From assembly GCF_902635505.1 (NCBI RefSeq), contig NC_045430.1, positions 1,676,677 through 1,740,676 on the forward strand: a stretch of 64,000 nucleotides of DNA. Reading direction: 5' to 3'. Shown piece after piece: positions 1-12,700 of the stretch. The DNA is from Sarcophilus harrisii. Taxonomy: Eukaryota; Chordata; Mammalia; Dasyuromorphia; Dasyuridae. The notes below the pieces were generated by a model. That model did no database searches. It was not told where the DNA came from and was given only the letters and a program-made list of their open reading frames with translations. Made by a program: the position numbers and the translations under genes. Position 1 is the first letter of the stretch, and the number at the start of each line of letters is the position of its first letter.

Positions 1-655
1 AGTTCCAGCTGGCCCCCCTTATCTGATGGTCTTTGAAGCATAACCATTTGATCTTCCAACATCCCAATAATCCACATTTCCTGTTTTTCTCGCCTTTGGC
101 TTACTCCTCCTCTGACTCCTCAAGAATTTGTTAAATTCAGATTTCAGCCTCCTTGCTCAGGGTTAGGGCCCAGCAGACTTTCCTCAGAGTCGGTACAATG
201 AAACGTGGAAAGGGTGGCCAAGGGAACTGCAGCGGGAGGAACCTTCTCCACCCCAGAGTCTCTTAGGAAGCCCCGGAGAATCGGGTGCTTGTGCCTCCTG
301 CTCTGGGGCAGGTAAAGGGGGGGGGGGGCGGGAAAGAAGGCCCCTGAGAAATCTCCCTCTTTCCTAAGTTTATTTTCCATAAATCTGTAATTCTACTAGA
401 TCTTCCAGCATAACGATCATTGTGCTGCCTTGTGTCCCTTGGTCCCTCAGGAAGCCTTTACCTGTGGGTGCCGAGCACTGTCCTAGGTGCTGAGGATGCA
501 ATGACAAAGATCCAGGAGCTTACACTCTGGGGGGGTGTGGGGGGGGAGAAGAGGAGAGAGCTATCCCTGTAGGCCACCACCTGGTGGGCCAGGAAGGGAG
601 CTTTGGTCTGGGCTGCAGTGCCCTCACCCCCCGAGCAGAGTGGGCTGCAGTATAC
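1..655 (-). other. FBLN1 intron 2 (partial), no gene seen
   Basis: Intronic sequence between FBLN1 exon 2 and the next exon off the left edge. It holds poly-G runs near 317 and 530 and an old MIR-like fragment around 450-535 (GAGCACTGTCCTAGGTGCTG motif). I see no other coding or RNA feature. Confidence 0.6.
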
Positions 656-761
656 CTGCATTCCTTGGATTCGGAAGCGTAGGGTAGGGAGCAGTCTCGT
701 TTCTGGGTGGCCAGCCTATGTCCATCGGTGCAGCAGTCTTCCAGCAGAACATCTGCAGTCA
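656..761 (-). CDS. FBLN1: FBLN1 exon 2, start of anaphylatoxin-like module
   Basis: This 106-nt exon encodes TADVLLEDCCTDGHRLATQK followed by RDCSLPYASESKECR. The Cys-Cys pair and the DC/EC spacing are diagnostic of the first fibulin-1 anaphylatoxin-like domain. It is bounded by a pyrimidine-rich acceptor (CTTCCCTGCAG) and a GTATAC donor, and it ends inside an Arg codon (AG|), as expected before the next exon. Confidence 0.95.
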
Positions 762-3700
762 CTGCAGGGAAGGGGAAAGCAGGGGAGGCTTTTAGCATTC
801 TGCTACTTGGGAACATCCACGGCGATGAGCACAGGAGAGGGGGCATCTACCTTTGGAAGATGGGTGATGTCCTCAGGGAGGGGAGTCCCCTCACTAATGC
901 AGGAGGCTATCCCTTAATATCTTCTTAGACTGTTTTCCATGGTTATTTTAAAATGTCCCTGCTCTCCTCAAAAATTGATCTTGCAACATCACTGCTAGCT
1001 CTACATCCCAAAGACCCCCCCAAAAGGGAAAAGGACCTATTTATAAAAAATATAGCAGCTCTTTTTGTGGTAGCCAAGAATTGGACATCAAAGGGATGCT
1101 CACCATTGGGGAACGGCTCAACAAGTTGTGGTATATGAATGTAATAGAATATTATGGTGCTATAAGAAATGACAAACAGGATGATTTTAGAAAAACCTGG
1201 AAAGACTTCCATGAATCGATGCATGGTAAAATGAACAGAACCAGGAAAACACTGTACCCATTGACAGATGAAATGTATTATTTTTACAGTGAAAAACTGT
1301 GAATTACTGAGCTAGTCCCAACAATACAATGATCTAAGAGAATCCTAAAGGACTAATGATAAGGCATACTATCTACCTTCAGTATCGCTATTTTTCTCTT
1401 TATTTTTTTCTTTTGTTCAAGTCTTCTTATATAAAACGACTAATAGGGAAATAGTTTACATAATTGCACAAGTATAACATCTGATTGCACACCATCTCAG
1501 GGAGGAATAGGTAGAGAAGGAATAGAATTTGAAACTCAAATTTTAAATTAAAATTCTTAAAATTAGAAAAAAGAAGTAAAAATCCTTCAAAAAGAAAAGG
1601 TCCCTGCCCTCGAGGAGCTTACGTTCTTTGGGAAGAATGAAAATGCAACTCAAAGTGACATAAAAACTTTTCGGGTAAAAGATAGCACCAATCTATAATC
1701 TGGAGCTGGTGGAGAGACAGGTCAAGAAAGACCTTTGAAAGTCCCAGCAAAGGAGCCAAAGGGCAAGTCTCTATGGAAGCATGTTCCACACTGGGAGGAT
1801 GCTGTGCTGAGAGTAATGAGAAGGCATCTTAGCTTGAAATGGAGCACACACTAAGGTCTACAGGGAATTAAAATAAAAAAGTTCAGGATGGAGGAACTTT
1901 CCTTTTTTCTATTAAAACAAAGTTTATTCTTTTTTTTTCCTTTTGTATTTATTTTCATTTTTTCTATTAAAACAAAGTTTATTTATTTTTTCTTTTGTAT
2001 TTATTTTCATTTTTCTATTAAAACAAAATTTATTTTTTCTTTTGTATTTATTTTCATTTTTCTATTAAAACAAAGTTTATTTATTTTCTTTTTTACTTAT
2101 TTTTAATACACAATGCTTTATAAATCAGGTTAGGAAAGAAAAATCAGAACAAAAGGAAAAACCATGGGAGAAATTAAAAAAACAGAAAAAAGAAGTGAAC
2201 ATAGCATGTGTCGATTTATATTCAGTCTCTATAGTTCTTTTTCTGGATACAGATTGCAATTTTTTTGTCCAAATCTACCGGGATTGTTTTGGATCACTGG
2301 ACCATTGAGAAGAACCAAGTCTTTCATACTTGACAATGGTCCATTCTTGCTGTTACTGTGCACAATGTATTCCTTGTTCTGCTTGTTTTGCTCGATGTCA
2401 GTTTGTGTAAATCTTCCCAGATCTTTCTAAAATCGGCTAGTTCATCATTTTTATAGAACAATAATATTCCATTATCTTCATGTACCACAACTTGTTCAGC
2501 CAGTTCCCAGTTATATCTACTCATTTGAGGAGGAACTTGAACACCAGCCCCTGGTCGGATTCTGTATTTTACCTTAGAGGGGATAAGGAGCCTCTGTGGA
2601 CATTTGGGTAGGGTCAGATTTCATTCCCACTTCTACAGATGGGAAGTGAAACGCTCCACGCTGCTGTCCCTGAGAAGCACGCTGGGGACTGGCTCTTGGG
2701 GCCACACTCATCACACGCTAGTTGGACCCTGATGCACACTTACTCCAGCCAATAGAGAGACCAAAAACCAGAGGCCCCAGCCACCCCAAGACCCCTATTC
2801 CCTGCCAAACATATGCAAGCTCCCCAGCTCCCTCTGCTGACCCTGCTAGGGCAGGGGCTCCAATCCCTCACACATCAGGGGTAGGGAAGAAAAGATAAAA
2901 GGAAACAGATGGCCTTTAGGGACAAATGACGCCCGCCCAATTCACACCATTCTGTTGGCAGGTACCCGGGCCCTTTTCAAACCAGCCCTACCTTCGTAAT
3001 CTCTTGGGCACATGCCAAGGTGTCCCAGGCCAGCCGTGGTCCCTATCTCCAAACCTGGTGCCCTTCCCTCTGCTCCTGGCCGTCCTCAGCTGCTAGCCTC
3101 CACCCCCAATCTGCCTTATTTACCCTTCTTCTTGGCACAGACCCCAGACAGCTGATGTAGGAATCCAGAGCGAGCTCCCACAGGTTATGCGCCTGCTGGG
3201 GGTTTCTGGGAACTGACCGTTCTCGCAGTGGGCCCTTCCGAGGTTGGAACAGAATCAGCGTGACATTTTCTTACTAATGAATGACTTTTCAGAGGCCAAG
3301 TTGGGACAATCCCTGCATGGTGGTGGTTGGCAACCTTCTTTGGAATAGAGCCTTGTTACCGTTGGGGCTAGTCTTGGGCAGGACCTGTGGTGGGCATCTT
3401 AGGACAGAGGACAGCTCCCTGGAGAGCAGGGCCATGAGGTGGGCTGCCTCCATCCCAAGAGAATCCCAGAGCTTTGCCTCCAAGTCCCACACTCCCACCA
3501 GCCCAGCAAGGACCCCACCTCAGCTACATTACTTTGAGAAGCTCTGGGACGTCACAACTGGGAAGGTGAGAGAGAGCCAGTTGCTGTTGCTGATCCGGGC
3601 CCGTGGCAGCTGCTTTCCAATCCCACCTTTGTTACCTACTCCCTCTAAGGTGAACCACTTCCCTGCCTGGGACCCCAGTTTCCTTCTCTGTAAAGAGACA

Positions 3701-6700
3701 GTGGCTTCCATCTCCCTTCTGACTCCTTCATGATCAGGATCCAGACTCAAGTCTCTTTTTACAGAGAACAGCCCAGGGAGGGGAAGGGCAAGCTGGGGAC
3801 AGACCTCTGGGATCATCAACAAAAAGGATCTAGTTAAGAATGACCCCACAATATAAAAAACCAGTGATGTTCCCTCTGGTACAAATCCTCATCACATTGA
3901 TCTAACTGTCCACACTGAAAAAACAAAGTGGATGAAAATTACCATACGGTACCCAGACTGTGGAAGTAACTGGAGAGAGGGTTTGTTACCCGGGTCCATA
4001 GGGACATCTCTCTGGGCCCGGGGCTTCAGATGCAGAATACAATGGGATGAAGAAGAAGAGGAGATGCTGCAGGCTGTCTGAGGAGATGCGAGTTTGGAGT
4101 GACCCCCAAGCCGCTCATTGTCATAAAAGCCCAACTTCTTACTCAACCCCACGCTTCCAGCCCAGGACCCGGCACAAGGCAGGCCCAGTTAGCAACCTGA
4201 ATTCAAATGGGTAGCGCCGGGATGTCGTTCTGAGGAGAATAGCTTTCCTTTTTCCAAATTATCAACAAATGCTATGTGAGGGTGGGAGGACAGGTTGATC
4301 CCAGCCCAGTCATTGATGCAGAACACATGTTGGTTCAGCACCGAACTTTGTTTACTGCTTCCAAGGCCAAAGCCAACACAGTGACTAACCTTTTAGCAAA
4401 TGTTCCTTGGACCCGATGGATGAGACAAACAAAGGGGCCAACGCCAGACCCTCAGGGAGATGGACTCCGTATCTCTACCCCATCTAACTTCGACTGGAGA
4501 GGGACCAAAGCCCATGACTCTTTCACTGCCGCCCTCTCTGCTCATCAACCTCCGTGGGGGTCACACAGCATCATTTGGGAATGAAAACCAGTGAGGTTCA
4601 AGTCCATCCTCAATTACTTCCCGGCCTGGTGAGCGAGTCACTGACCTTTGCCTGCTTCCTGATCCATAAATAAGAATAATCACAGTACCTACCTCCCAGG
4701 GTTATTGTTCTTTGTAAGCACAACACGTGGCATGATATTGGTGCAAGCTCTTATTATTTTGGCTATTGTAAGACCCCAATTCAGATGGCCCCAATACACA
4801 CAATCTCATGATGGGGGGGAGGATGTGTCAAAAACTCCCGAACAAAGAAAGGGCTGAAGGAGGTTCTGATCCAGAGAAGGAAGACTTCATAGGGGGACAC
4901 AGATTTAGAGAAGAAAGAGGAAGGGAAATCAGCACAGGAAGTGGGTTACAGGAGCAGAAAGAGGAAGAGGGAAAGGACTCCATCTGTGTGGAAATCTCTA
5001 GCGTAGCTCTTTTTGGTAGGGGAAGAACTGGAAACCAAGAGTTTACCCATCGGTTGAGAAACGGTTAAACCAATTATGGAATGTAATGGAAGACTCGACC
5101 ACGCTATAAAAATGATAAAAGGGAAGGAAGACTGAAGCGGGAAGGATCAAGATGATGATTACACAATAAATTGTATAAATTGGCTCAGAGTTAACATACT
5201 TTCAAACGTGGCCAATGGAGAGAATATTTTTTGTTTGACTGGGATAACTTGTTGGAAAGGAGTATGGGGAAAGCATGAAGGATCGGTGGGAGAGAAGGGT
5301 GCGGGTAGTTAAAGCAATGCCAAAAAGGGGGAAGAAAATATCAATGAAACATTTAAGGGAAACACAGAAGAGACCAGCAATTCAGGGCCAACACACACAG
5401 TCAAGACTGTTTGGAAATAACGTGCTTAATGGAATATATGTGTGTGTATACATATATGTGTACATATACAAATTGTGTATAGACATGTACACACACTCAT
5501 TTTAATAGATTGTAAATAATGAAATTTAAAGTTTCATATACAATCTTCTTTTTCTCTTTGTATTTATAACATCTGTTTGTTGCAAAATAGCAAAAACTTT
5601 CAATATGATAATTATTGTATTATTAATTATAAATTATTTTTAAAAGAAGGGCATCCTTTACATTGCGCTGAAACCTGCCCCTCAGTGACCGTGGTCTGGA
5701 TGCTCCCTGAAGAAAGAGCGGGGAGCAGCGATCCCCTCTCCCCCCTACCCCAAGTCTTCTCTTGCTGGCATTTTCCTCCAGGGACCTGGTGCCGACCCCT
5801 GTACTTGCTACAATGCAGTCCCCGGATGGCACCCAGGACCGCGGGGACCGCCAGCCCAAGGCAGAGGGGGCCGGGCTCTTCCCCTTTGCTAAGGGCTGGG
5901 CTTCTGTTAATGTGGCCAAACATTCCATTAACTTTTTGGCAACCAGACGTGTGGGCTTCCTACCTCCCCTGCCCCCGGGCCCCTGAGCCCACCCCGCCCA
6001 GCCTGCTCTTCCTCGGTCACAGAGGGCTCTGCCAGAGCTCATCTGCACAATGGCAAGGGTGCCCTGGACTTCCTCCCACGGCTCTCCTCTCCCAGGACCC
6101 TTTCTGCCCCCGCCCTGAAGCGCTTCCCTGCAGACTGCCTTGTGTAACCCAAGCAGAGGACTTTGCAATAATCTAATAATCCCTCTTAAATTCCAGCTGG
6201 TTAATTCTGGCCTGCCAAGCTCTTTCGGAATCCTGCCTCGATCACGCAGCCCTCCTGCCGCCGGCTGGGGCCAGTGCTATCAGGAGACCCACCCGCAGAG
6301 GGAGCGGGGGGTCGGGGGACTGGGGCGCAGTCACAGTGATGGCCCACGGCCCAGGGCCCACCGGGAGCCCGGACCTGCAGCCTGGGGCTTGTGGCTCCGT
6401 GTCCCCCACAGGGCTGTGGCTGACCCTCCGCCCTGCGTCCCCGCTCCAAGCCATTCTCAGGCTCCATAAGGAAGCCCCCATACCCTCTGTTACAAGTATA
6501 CGCACACATGTGTATGTACATGAGTGGGGGGGGGGGGAGGATGGACCGGGGCAGTACCAAGGACAGAGACCAATGGCCCAGATCTAAAGACCCGCGTTTA
6601 TCTTGACAAGAGGCTGACATTTCTTGGAGGTTTTAAGGTGTGAAACATACTGTCCACGAACATGATCTCACTAGCGCTGCCCAACAACCCGTGAAGTAGG

Positions 6701-9700
6701 TGCCATTAGCCCCATTTTACAGGGGGGAAACTGAGGCAGACCCAGTTAAGGAACAGAGCTAGGGCAAAAGTGATTGAGGCAGAAGGAGCAGAGCGGCCGT
6801 CCCCACAACACGCAGCTGAGTTTGGGCCTGGAGTCCCCCGTGCAGAAGCCAGAGCCGTGTCCCGGTGGGTCCACACTCCACCCTCCAGCACCAGGTTCCC
6901 CTCTCCACCAGCGACTGCTCCCGCGTCCGGTCCCCCTGGAGGAGGGACCACCGGTGGGGCCCCCGCCTGACATAGCGCCCTGAAAAAGTCCCTGAAAGAG
7001 TCTGCTCAGCCCGAGGGCCACCCAGGACTCCATGATGAAGCGGCTGCTCACCCTGACAGAGAAGTGATGAGCAAGCAGCTCGCTGTCCAGGGGTCTGACC
7101 TGTTAGGGGGTTTGCAGCAGGTGGCTCCGCGGAGTCAGAAAGACCCCAAATCTGGGCAAGTCACTCCACTCTGCCTCGGTTTACTCAACTGTAAACTGGG
7201 GATAATGATCCCCGTGACACTCCCTTCGCAGGGCTGGCCATGTGGGATTTGCCCCAGAGCCAGGTGGGACTTCAGAGACCCATTTTACAGATGAGGGGAC
7301 AGAAGCTCTGGGAAGTGATTAGCTGCCCCCTACAAAGGCTTTCTTACATCCTTCCTACCCTGGAGACACCTCCACCCACCACCCTCTGAGGGGACTGTGA
7401 GCGCTCAGACCAGACAGCCTGAGGGTGTTCCAGCCTCCCTGCCTCCTCCCTCCCCCAGGCAGCCCGAGGATGTTCCAGCCTCCGCTGCCTCCTTTCCCGA
7501 CTTCTCCTCCCCAGCTCCCTGATGGGTGCCCTTCCCCCGTGCCAGCACCCTGGCAGTACCAGGCAGGGAGTCTGCAGAAGCACTCTGACCGCCTCCCCGC
7601 CCCCAGCCGCAGCCCCAGGAGATCACGCAGTCTCCATGCGGCCCAGGATGATGAATGGCCGGGCGAGTCCCAGATAGCCCATCTGCTCCTCCAGGACTTG
7701 TTCCCAGCTTAGCCAAATGGCAAACATCTGGGAATGAGCCTCCCTCCCACGGCCTGGGCTTGGGGGAGCCTAAGGCCCTTCAGAGGCCTGCAGGAGCTGC
7801 AGAGGGGCCTTTCCAGGCTTCCTGCCCTCAGCCAGCAGCCCCCGGATTAAGCTTGCGGGAAGCCCGCTGGGCCAGGGGAGGGAAGCAGCAGGGCCCTGGG
7901 CCTGGAGGTGGTGGCTGGGGACAGCGGCCTTAGGGAAGGGGTTTGGGAAGCCTCTCCCCTCCTGCTGCCCTCCTGGGGAGGGCGACCCGGCCCACAAAGG
8001 AACAGTGAGAACGTGGGGCATATACCGGACACAAGTGCCCCACAGTCTGGCTCAGCCTTTTTTGTCCTGCACGGGGAGCTGGCCGAGCCTCAAAGCTGGT
8101 CCTGAGCCAGCCAGCCTGGGGAGGGGGGGGAGGCAGGCCCCAAGTACCTTATACATGTGAAACGTGACTAATTGCTATTTTCTCTCTCTTCTGCGGGAAG
8201 AGCCGCAAAACACTCCAGGAAGAAGTTGTACTATGGACAACATCTGGGAAGGTGGAGAGCCTAGACAGGGAACAGATCTACCTCCTTCCTGTTCTACTGG
8301 GGGAAGGCATTTATATAACACCTACTGTGTACCAGGCACTTTTCAGCTCTTATCTCCTTGGAGCCTCACAATGGCCTGGGAGGCAGGTCCTGTTATTATT
8401 TTACACTGGAGGAAACTGAGATCTGGAAAGGATCACAGAATAGAATCAATCACCAAGTGCTAATAAAACACCTACTAAGGACCAGGCACTGATGAAGCAC
8501 CTACTAGGGGCCAGGCACTGAGGAAGCACCTACTAGGGGCCAGGCACTGAGGAAGCACCTACTAGGGGCCAGGCACTGAGGAAGCACCTACTAGGGGCCA
8601 GGCACTGAGGAAGCACCTACTGGGGGCCAGGCACTTATGAAGCACCTACTGAGGGCCAGGCACTGGCCAGTGCTGGGAATCCAAGAACAAAGAATGATGC
8701 CATCCCTCCTGGGAAGGAGCCGATTCCTCCCGTAAGGGCTGGTGAGGTCCTTCCCTCCTGGGCTCATTTCAGACAGTTGGGGGTGATCCAGATGGACGAA
8801 GGCCCTTCCTGAGACGGGAGTCCAGCAGGCACTGAGGACAGCGTGCAGAGGGGGCTTCAGAGGGGGCTGCAGCGGGGGCTGCAGAGGGGCCTGGGAGAAG
8901 CTCTGAGAGGGCCTTGAGGAGCCCCCACCAGGAGGAGCTTGGGGGGGGCCTCCCCTGACCCCAGGCTGATTGGGGCCTCCTTGGGGGCCAGGCAGGGGTC
9001 TCAGACCAGCTGCAGGAGGAGGCGACACCCCAGTGTGAGGAGAGCTTGAGCTTCCTGGCTCCTTTATAAAGGATTCCCGGCCCTTTGATCATTTGTGGCT
9101 TCAGGCACCGCGGGACAGACCTCTGAGCGGGAAAGAAGCAAACAGGAAGCTCCTGGGTCTCTTTGCTGGCTGCCCTGCAGGGCCAGGTGGTCTCCACAGC
9201 TGGAGAAGGGCCACGAAGCCCCATGGAGACGGCCGGGAGGGTGGACTTAGGGCTCCCTCAGCCCCAGGAGGAGAGAACGCGCCTCCAAGGCGGGAGAGCT
9301 TGTCCGCAGGACCGCAGAGGGGCCGAGACCCGGGCTGGGCTCTCCGGCCACTAGGAGCCCACCCCCACAGAGCCTAGTGGTTGGTGGTGGGGAGACCCCC
9401 GGATACATACATGTCCACGGGTGTCCATCACCTCCCGTGAGCCCCATCACGGTCCTCTGCCTACGTCAGCTCTAATTCACAGGCAGGGAAACTGAGGCTT
9501 GCCAGAACGTGTCGGAGGAAGGCTTTGGACCCACCCAGCACTCTGTCAGCTCACCGGACACGTGCAGGGGAGGTCTGGACCCCCACTTACAGGACCCAGG
9601 AGAGCCCCTGAAAACCTGAAGGGCCCAACTTTAGAATCAAATAAACCCCCAAAGGGAGAAGGCCCTTCATCGCCATCCCGGGGAAGGAGATGGGGCTTCC

Positions 9701-12700
9701 CCGAGGGTCCCGGTCCGGTGGGCGCAAGACTCTGCACTCCGGCAGGGATCCAACCCCCTTCCCCTCCATAGGATGGTCAAGGAGGCTTTGGGGGAAGTCC
9801 TCAGTCTGGGCAGGTGGACAATGAAGGCCCCCCCCCCAGGTCCCGTCCCATCCCCAGGGGCAGCGGACAGAGCTGGGCTGGCTCGCCCTGGGGGCGGAGG
9901 AGACAGAGCAGCCCCCAGACCGTGAGCTCAGCCACAGACCCTCCCCCTTGGGCCGCAGCCGGCCCGGCCCATCCCCGCTGAAATCGTGCTTGGTCTGCTC
10001 CAAACAAAACCTCTCGGAGGGACATCTAAGCCTCCTCCCCTCCCCCTGCGCCGCCCCAGGCCCTGGAGCCCGACCAAAAGCCCGGCCCTTTCTAGAGCGG
10101 CCAAGAAGGAGGAGACCCCTCTGGCGCTCGGGCGGCCTCGGAGCCGCTCTGCTCACTGGCGGCAGGGAATCCTCCCAGGGGCCCCGGGACCACCCAGTCC
10201 AAGCTCCGCCCTCCGGCTCGGCAGGACAGCGCATCTGGGCTCAGATCCGGTTCTGACCGGCCCGTGACCTCGGCCAAACCCTTCTCTGGGCCTCAACTTC
10301 CCCGGCCCGAGCCCTCGGCCCGATCCAAGCGCAGATCGGAAAGCTGAGGCCCCAAGAGGGGGCTCGGGAGCACAGCCAAATGCGGGGCTGCCGGGGCTCT
10401 GTCCCCTGTCACTCAGGAGGGCTGGCTCGCTAGCCCCAGGCTGGGCCGCCTTTCAGAGAGCGGGACCGGGCAGAGAGACAGCACCGGACTTGGGGATACT
10501 GGGAGGAGGGCAGCGCTCCCGAGCAGGCTCCGGAAGCCCGTGGGCAGAAGAGGGCAGGTATGGAGCCCGGGGAGCCCCAGGGCGCCCGGACCGAGGAATG
10601 GAAGCCCTAGGAGGGCGGCCGCCTTCACTCTCGCCCCTGTGTTCCTGAGCCCAGCGGTCTGCCTCACTCGCGCCTGACCAAGGTTTGCTGAATGAATGAA
10701 CAACCTTCCCCTCTCCTGCTCCCTTTCTTCTTGGGAAGCCCCTTGTTAAGAAATCAATAGAACTTTAAGAACAAAAATTTGTTCTTCTTAGGAGCAAAGG
10801 GTCCTGCTCTCAAGGCCGGGGGGAGCTGGAGGACTCCTGCCGGCTGCCAGGGGTCCCGGTGGGAAAGCACAAAGCGGGGGCAGAGGGGCAGTGTCAGGCA
10901 GGTGAGCCACATGAACCTCTCTCTGTCCTTCAAGGTTGTCTTCCCTGGAAAGTCTTTGGGATTACCTAGTCCAGCTCCCCCTTTTGACAGATGGGGAAAC
11001 TGAGGTCCAGAGGAAGGGAATGGTTTGCCCTAAGGAAGAGAACAGGGATTCGACACTAAATCTGCCTCCAGATTTGGGGTTCTGCTCACCACCCCACCCT
11101 GAGGCCCTGAACACCACATAAGAATGAAGCTCTGAGTCTCACAAAGACTTTTCAAAGGTGATCGCCTCTCTCTGCTCCTTTTCTAGATGCTAGAACAGAG
11201 GGCTGCCAACCATAGATGGGCACTGAGCATCATACACCGACCGCTGCCCTCTTCCTAAGCCCCCTGTCCGCCAGACAGCTCCCTGCTGCCTCCCAACAGC
11301 CGTTCCCACTGCTGATGCCCGGTGATTACTGAGTAATCTTGTATGAATGAGAAAAAATCCCTTTCAAAATGGATCAAACAGATCCATCAAACAGATGGAT
11401 CAACTAGGCCAAAAGATCCATCAAACTAGGCAAATAGATTCTGGGCATCTGAAGTCTTGCCTGCCCAAGGAACATCCACCCTGGTCCATTGGTGTCCCTG
11501 GACCATTAATGCAGAACAAGTCACGCTTCTGCCGACCCGAAAGATCCCCAGAAAGATTTCACGAAGCAGAGGGGAGTCCTGCGGTGGGAGGGCCAGATCT
11601 GGAAACCCTCTGCCCCTGCCCTGCCCTCCAGCACAAAGTCATTTGTCCAAGGTCATGCAGCTGGCGCTGCCCCCACCCCAAAACACCCAGACCCAAGCCA
11701 CAAGCCGCCTGCCTGCCTCCCTTAAATAAGCCTTGATGGGGCTGGGACTGGGGCTGGGGCTGGGGGTGGGTAGGGAGCACTCCGTGCTGCCTCAAGGGCT
11801 GACAGCCACCACATGTTTCCTAGTAAAATCCTCTGCCTTTGTTCTTTCTCCCACTTCCCTTTCCTGCTCTCTCTAATCACATCACTAAGCTCGGAGAACA
11901 TAAGGCACAGGAAGGCCCTAAACCCCCAAACCTGCCCCATGCCCTCCGTGCCATCTCCCGCAGCCTCAGGGAGGTGGCACTCACCAGGCCCTGCTGCTGT
12001 TTCTGCCTGGCCAAGCTGATGGACATCCCAGTCACTCCCCCCTCTCACCAAGATTCTGAACACCAAGGGGGTGTTGGAACAGGACCTGGAAAGCCCCTAG
12101 CCCTGAGTCTTAGGAGCTAAGGGAATGGGGGAGTTTTTCTGGGCCTTGGTTTCCACCCCTGTAAAATGGGGACGGAGGCGCTCAGACCCGGCCTTCCAAG
12201 GCCCCGGGGAGCTCTCGGCCCCACCCACGATACTATCGCTCGGTGGCCAGCTGCTTTCTTTCAGCCCTGATGCGCTCTGCCTTGCCCAGATCATGTTACG
12301 GAGCATTTTCGGAGCCATAAATTCTTCTAGACGGCCAGAAGGAATGTGGCAGCCCAGAACCCCAGGCAGCCCTTGACCACCCACTCTCCAAACCCCCCGA
12401 GCCTGGGCTCCGCTCTCTCTGCCCGCCTTCAGACGATCCCATTCCCAAGAGGAATGAGAGGAGACGGCGCCACAGGGGGACGGTCTTACCAAAGTATTTA
12501 TCTTGTTGGGATTCTGCGTGATGTGATCCCAGAGGGGCGGCGAGTCCCGAGAAAGGGGGGCCAGGCAGAATGCGGGGAGCCGTGCTGTCGCCTCACTACC
12601 GGCCGTATGTACGCGGGCACTCTAAAGGGGCCCTTCAGACCCGAGGCCGCAGGAGTCTGCATAGAACTTGGGATGCAGCTCAGCAGCCGTCCAGGTCAAG

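Larger units (their letters stand above)
5640..8310. other. GC-rich intron with MIR fragments, no gene seen
   Basis: GC-rich FBLN1 intron 1 sequence. MIR-like pieces occur at about 6630-6760 (minus) and 7125-7290 (plus). A two-copy direct duplication built on GATGTTCCAGCCTCC lies near 7415-7500. The many open frames here reflect the GC content; none shows a domain. Confidence 0.55.

Noticed and set aside
3281-3733. 150-codon open frame on the plus strand
   Set aside because: Overlaps a MIR fragment and shows no similarity to a known protein.
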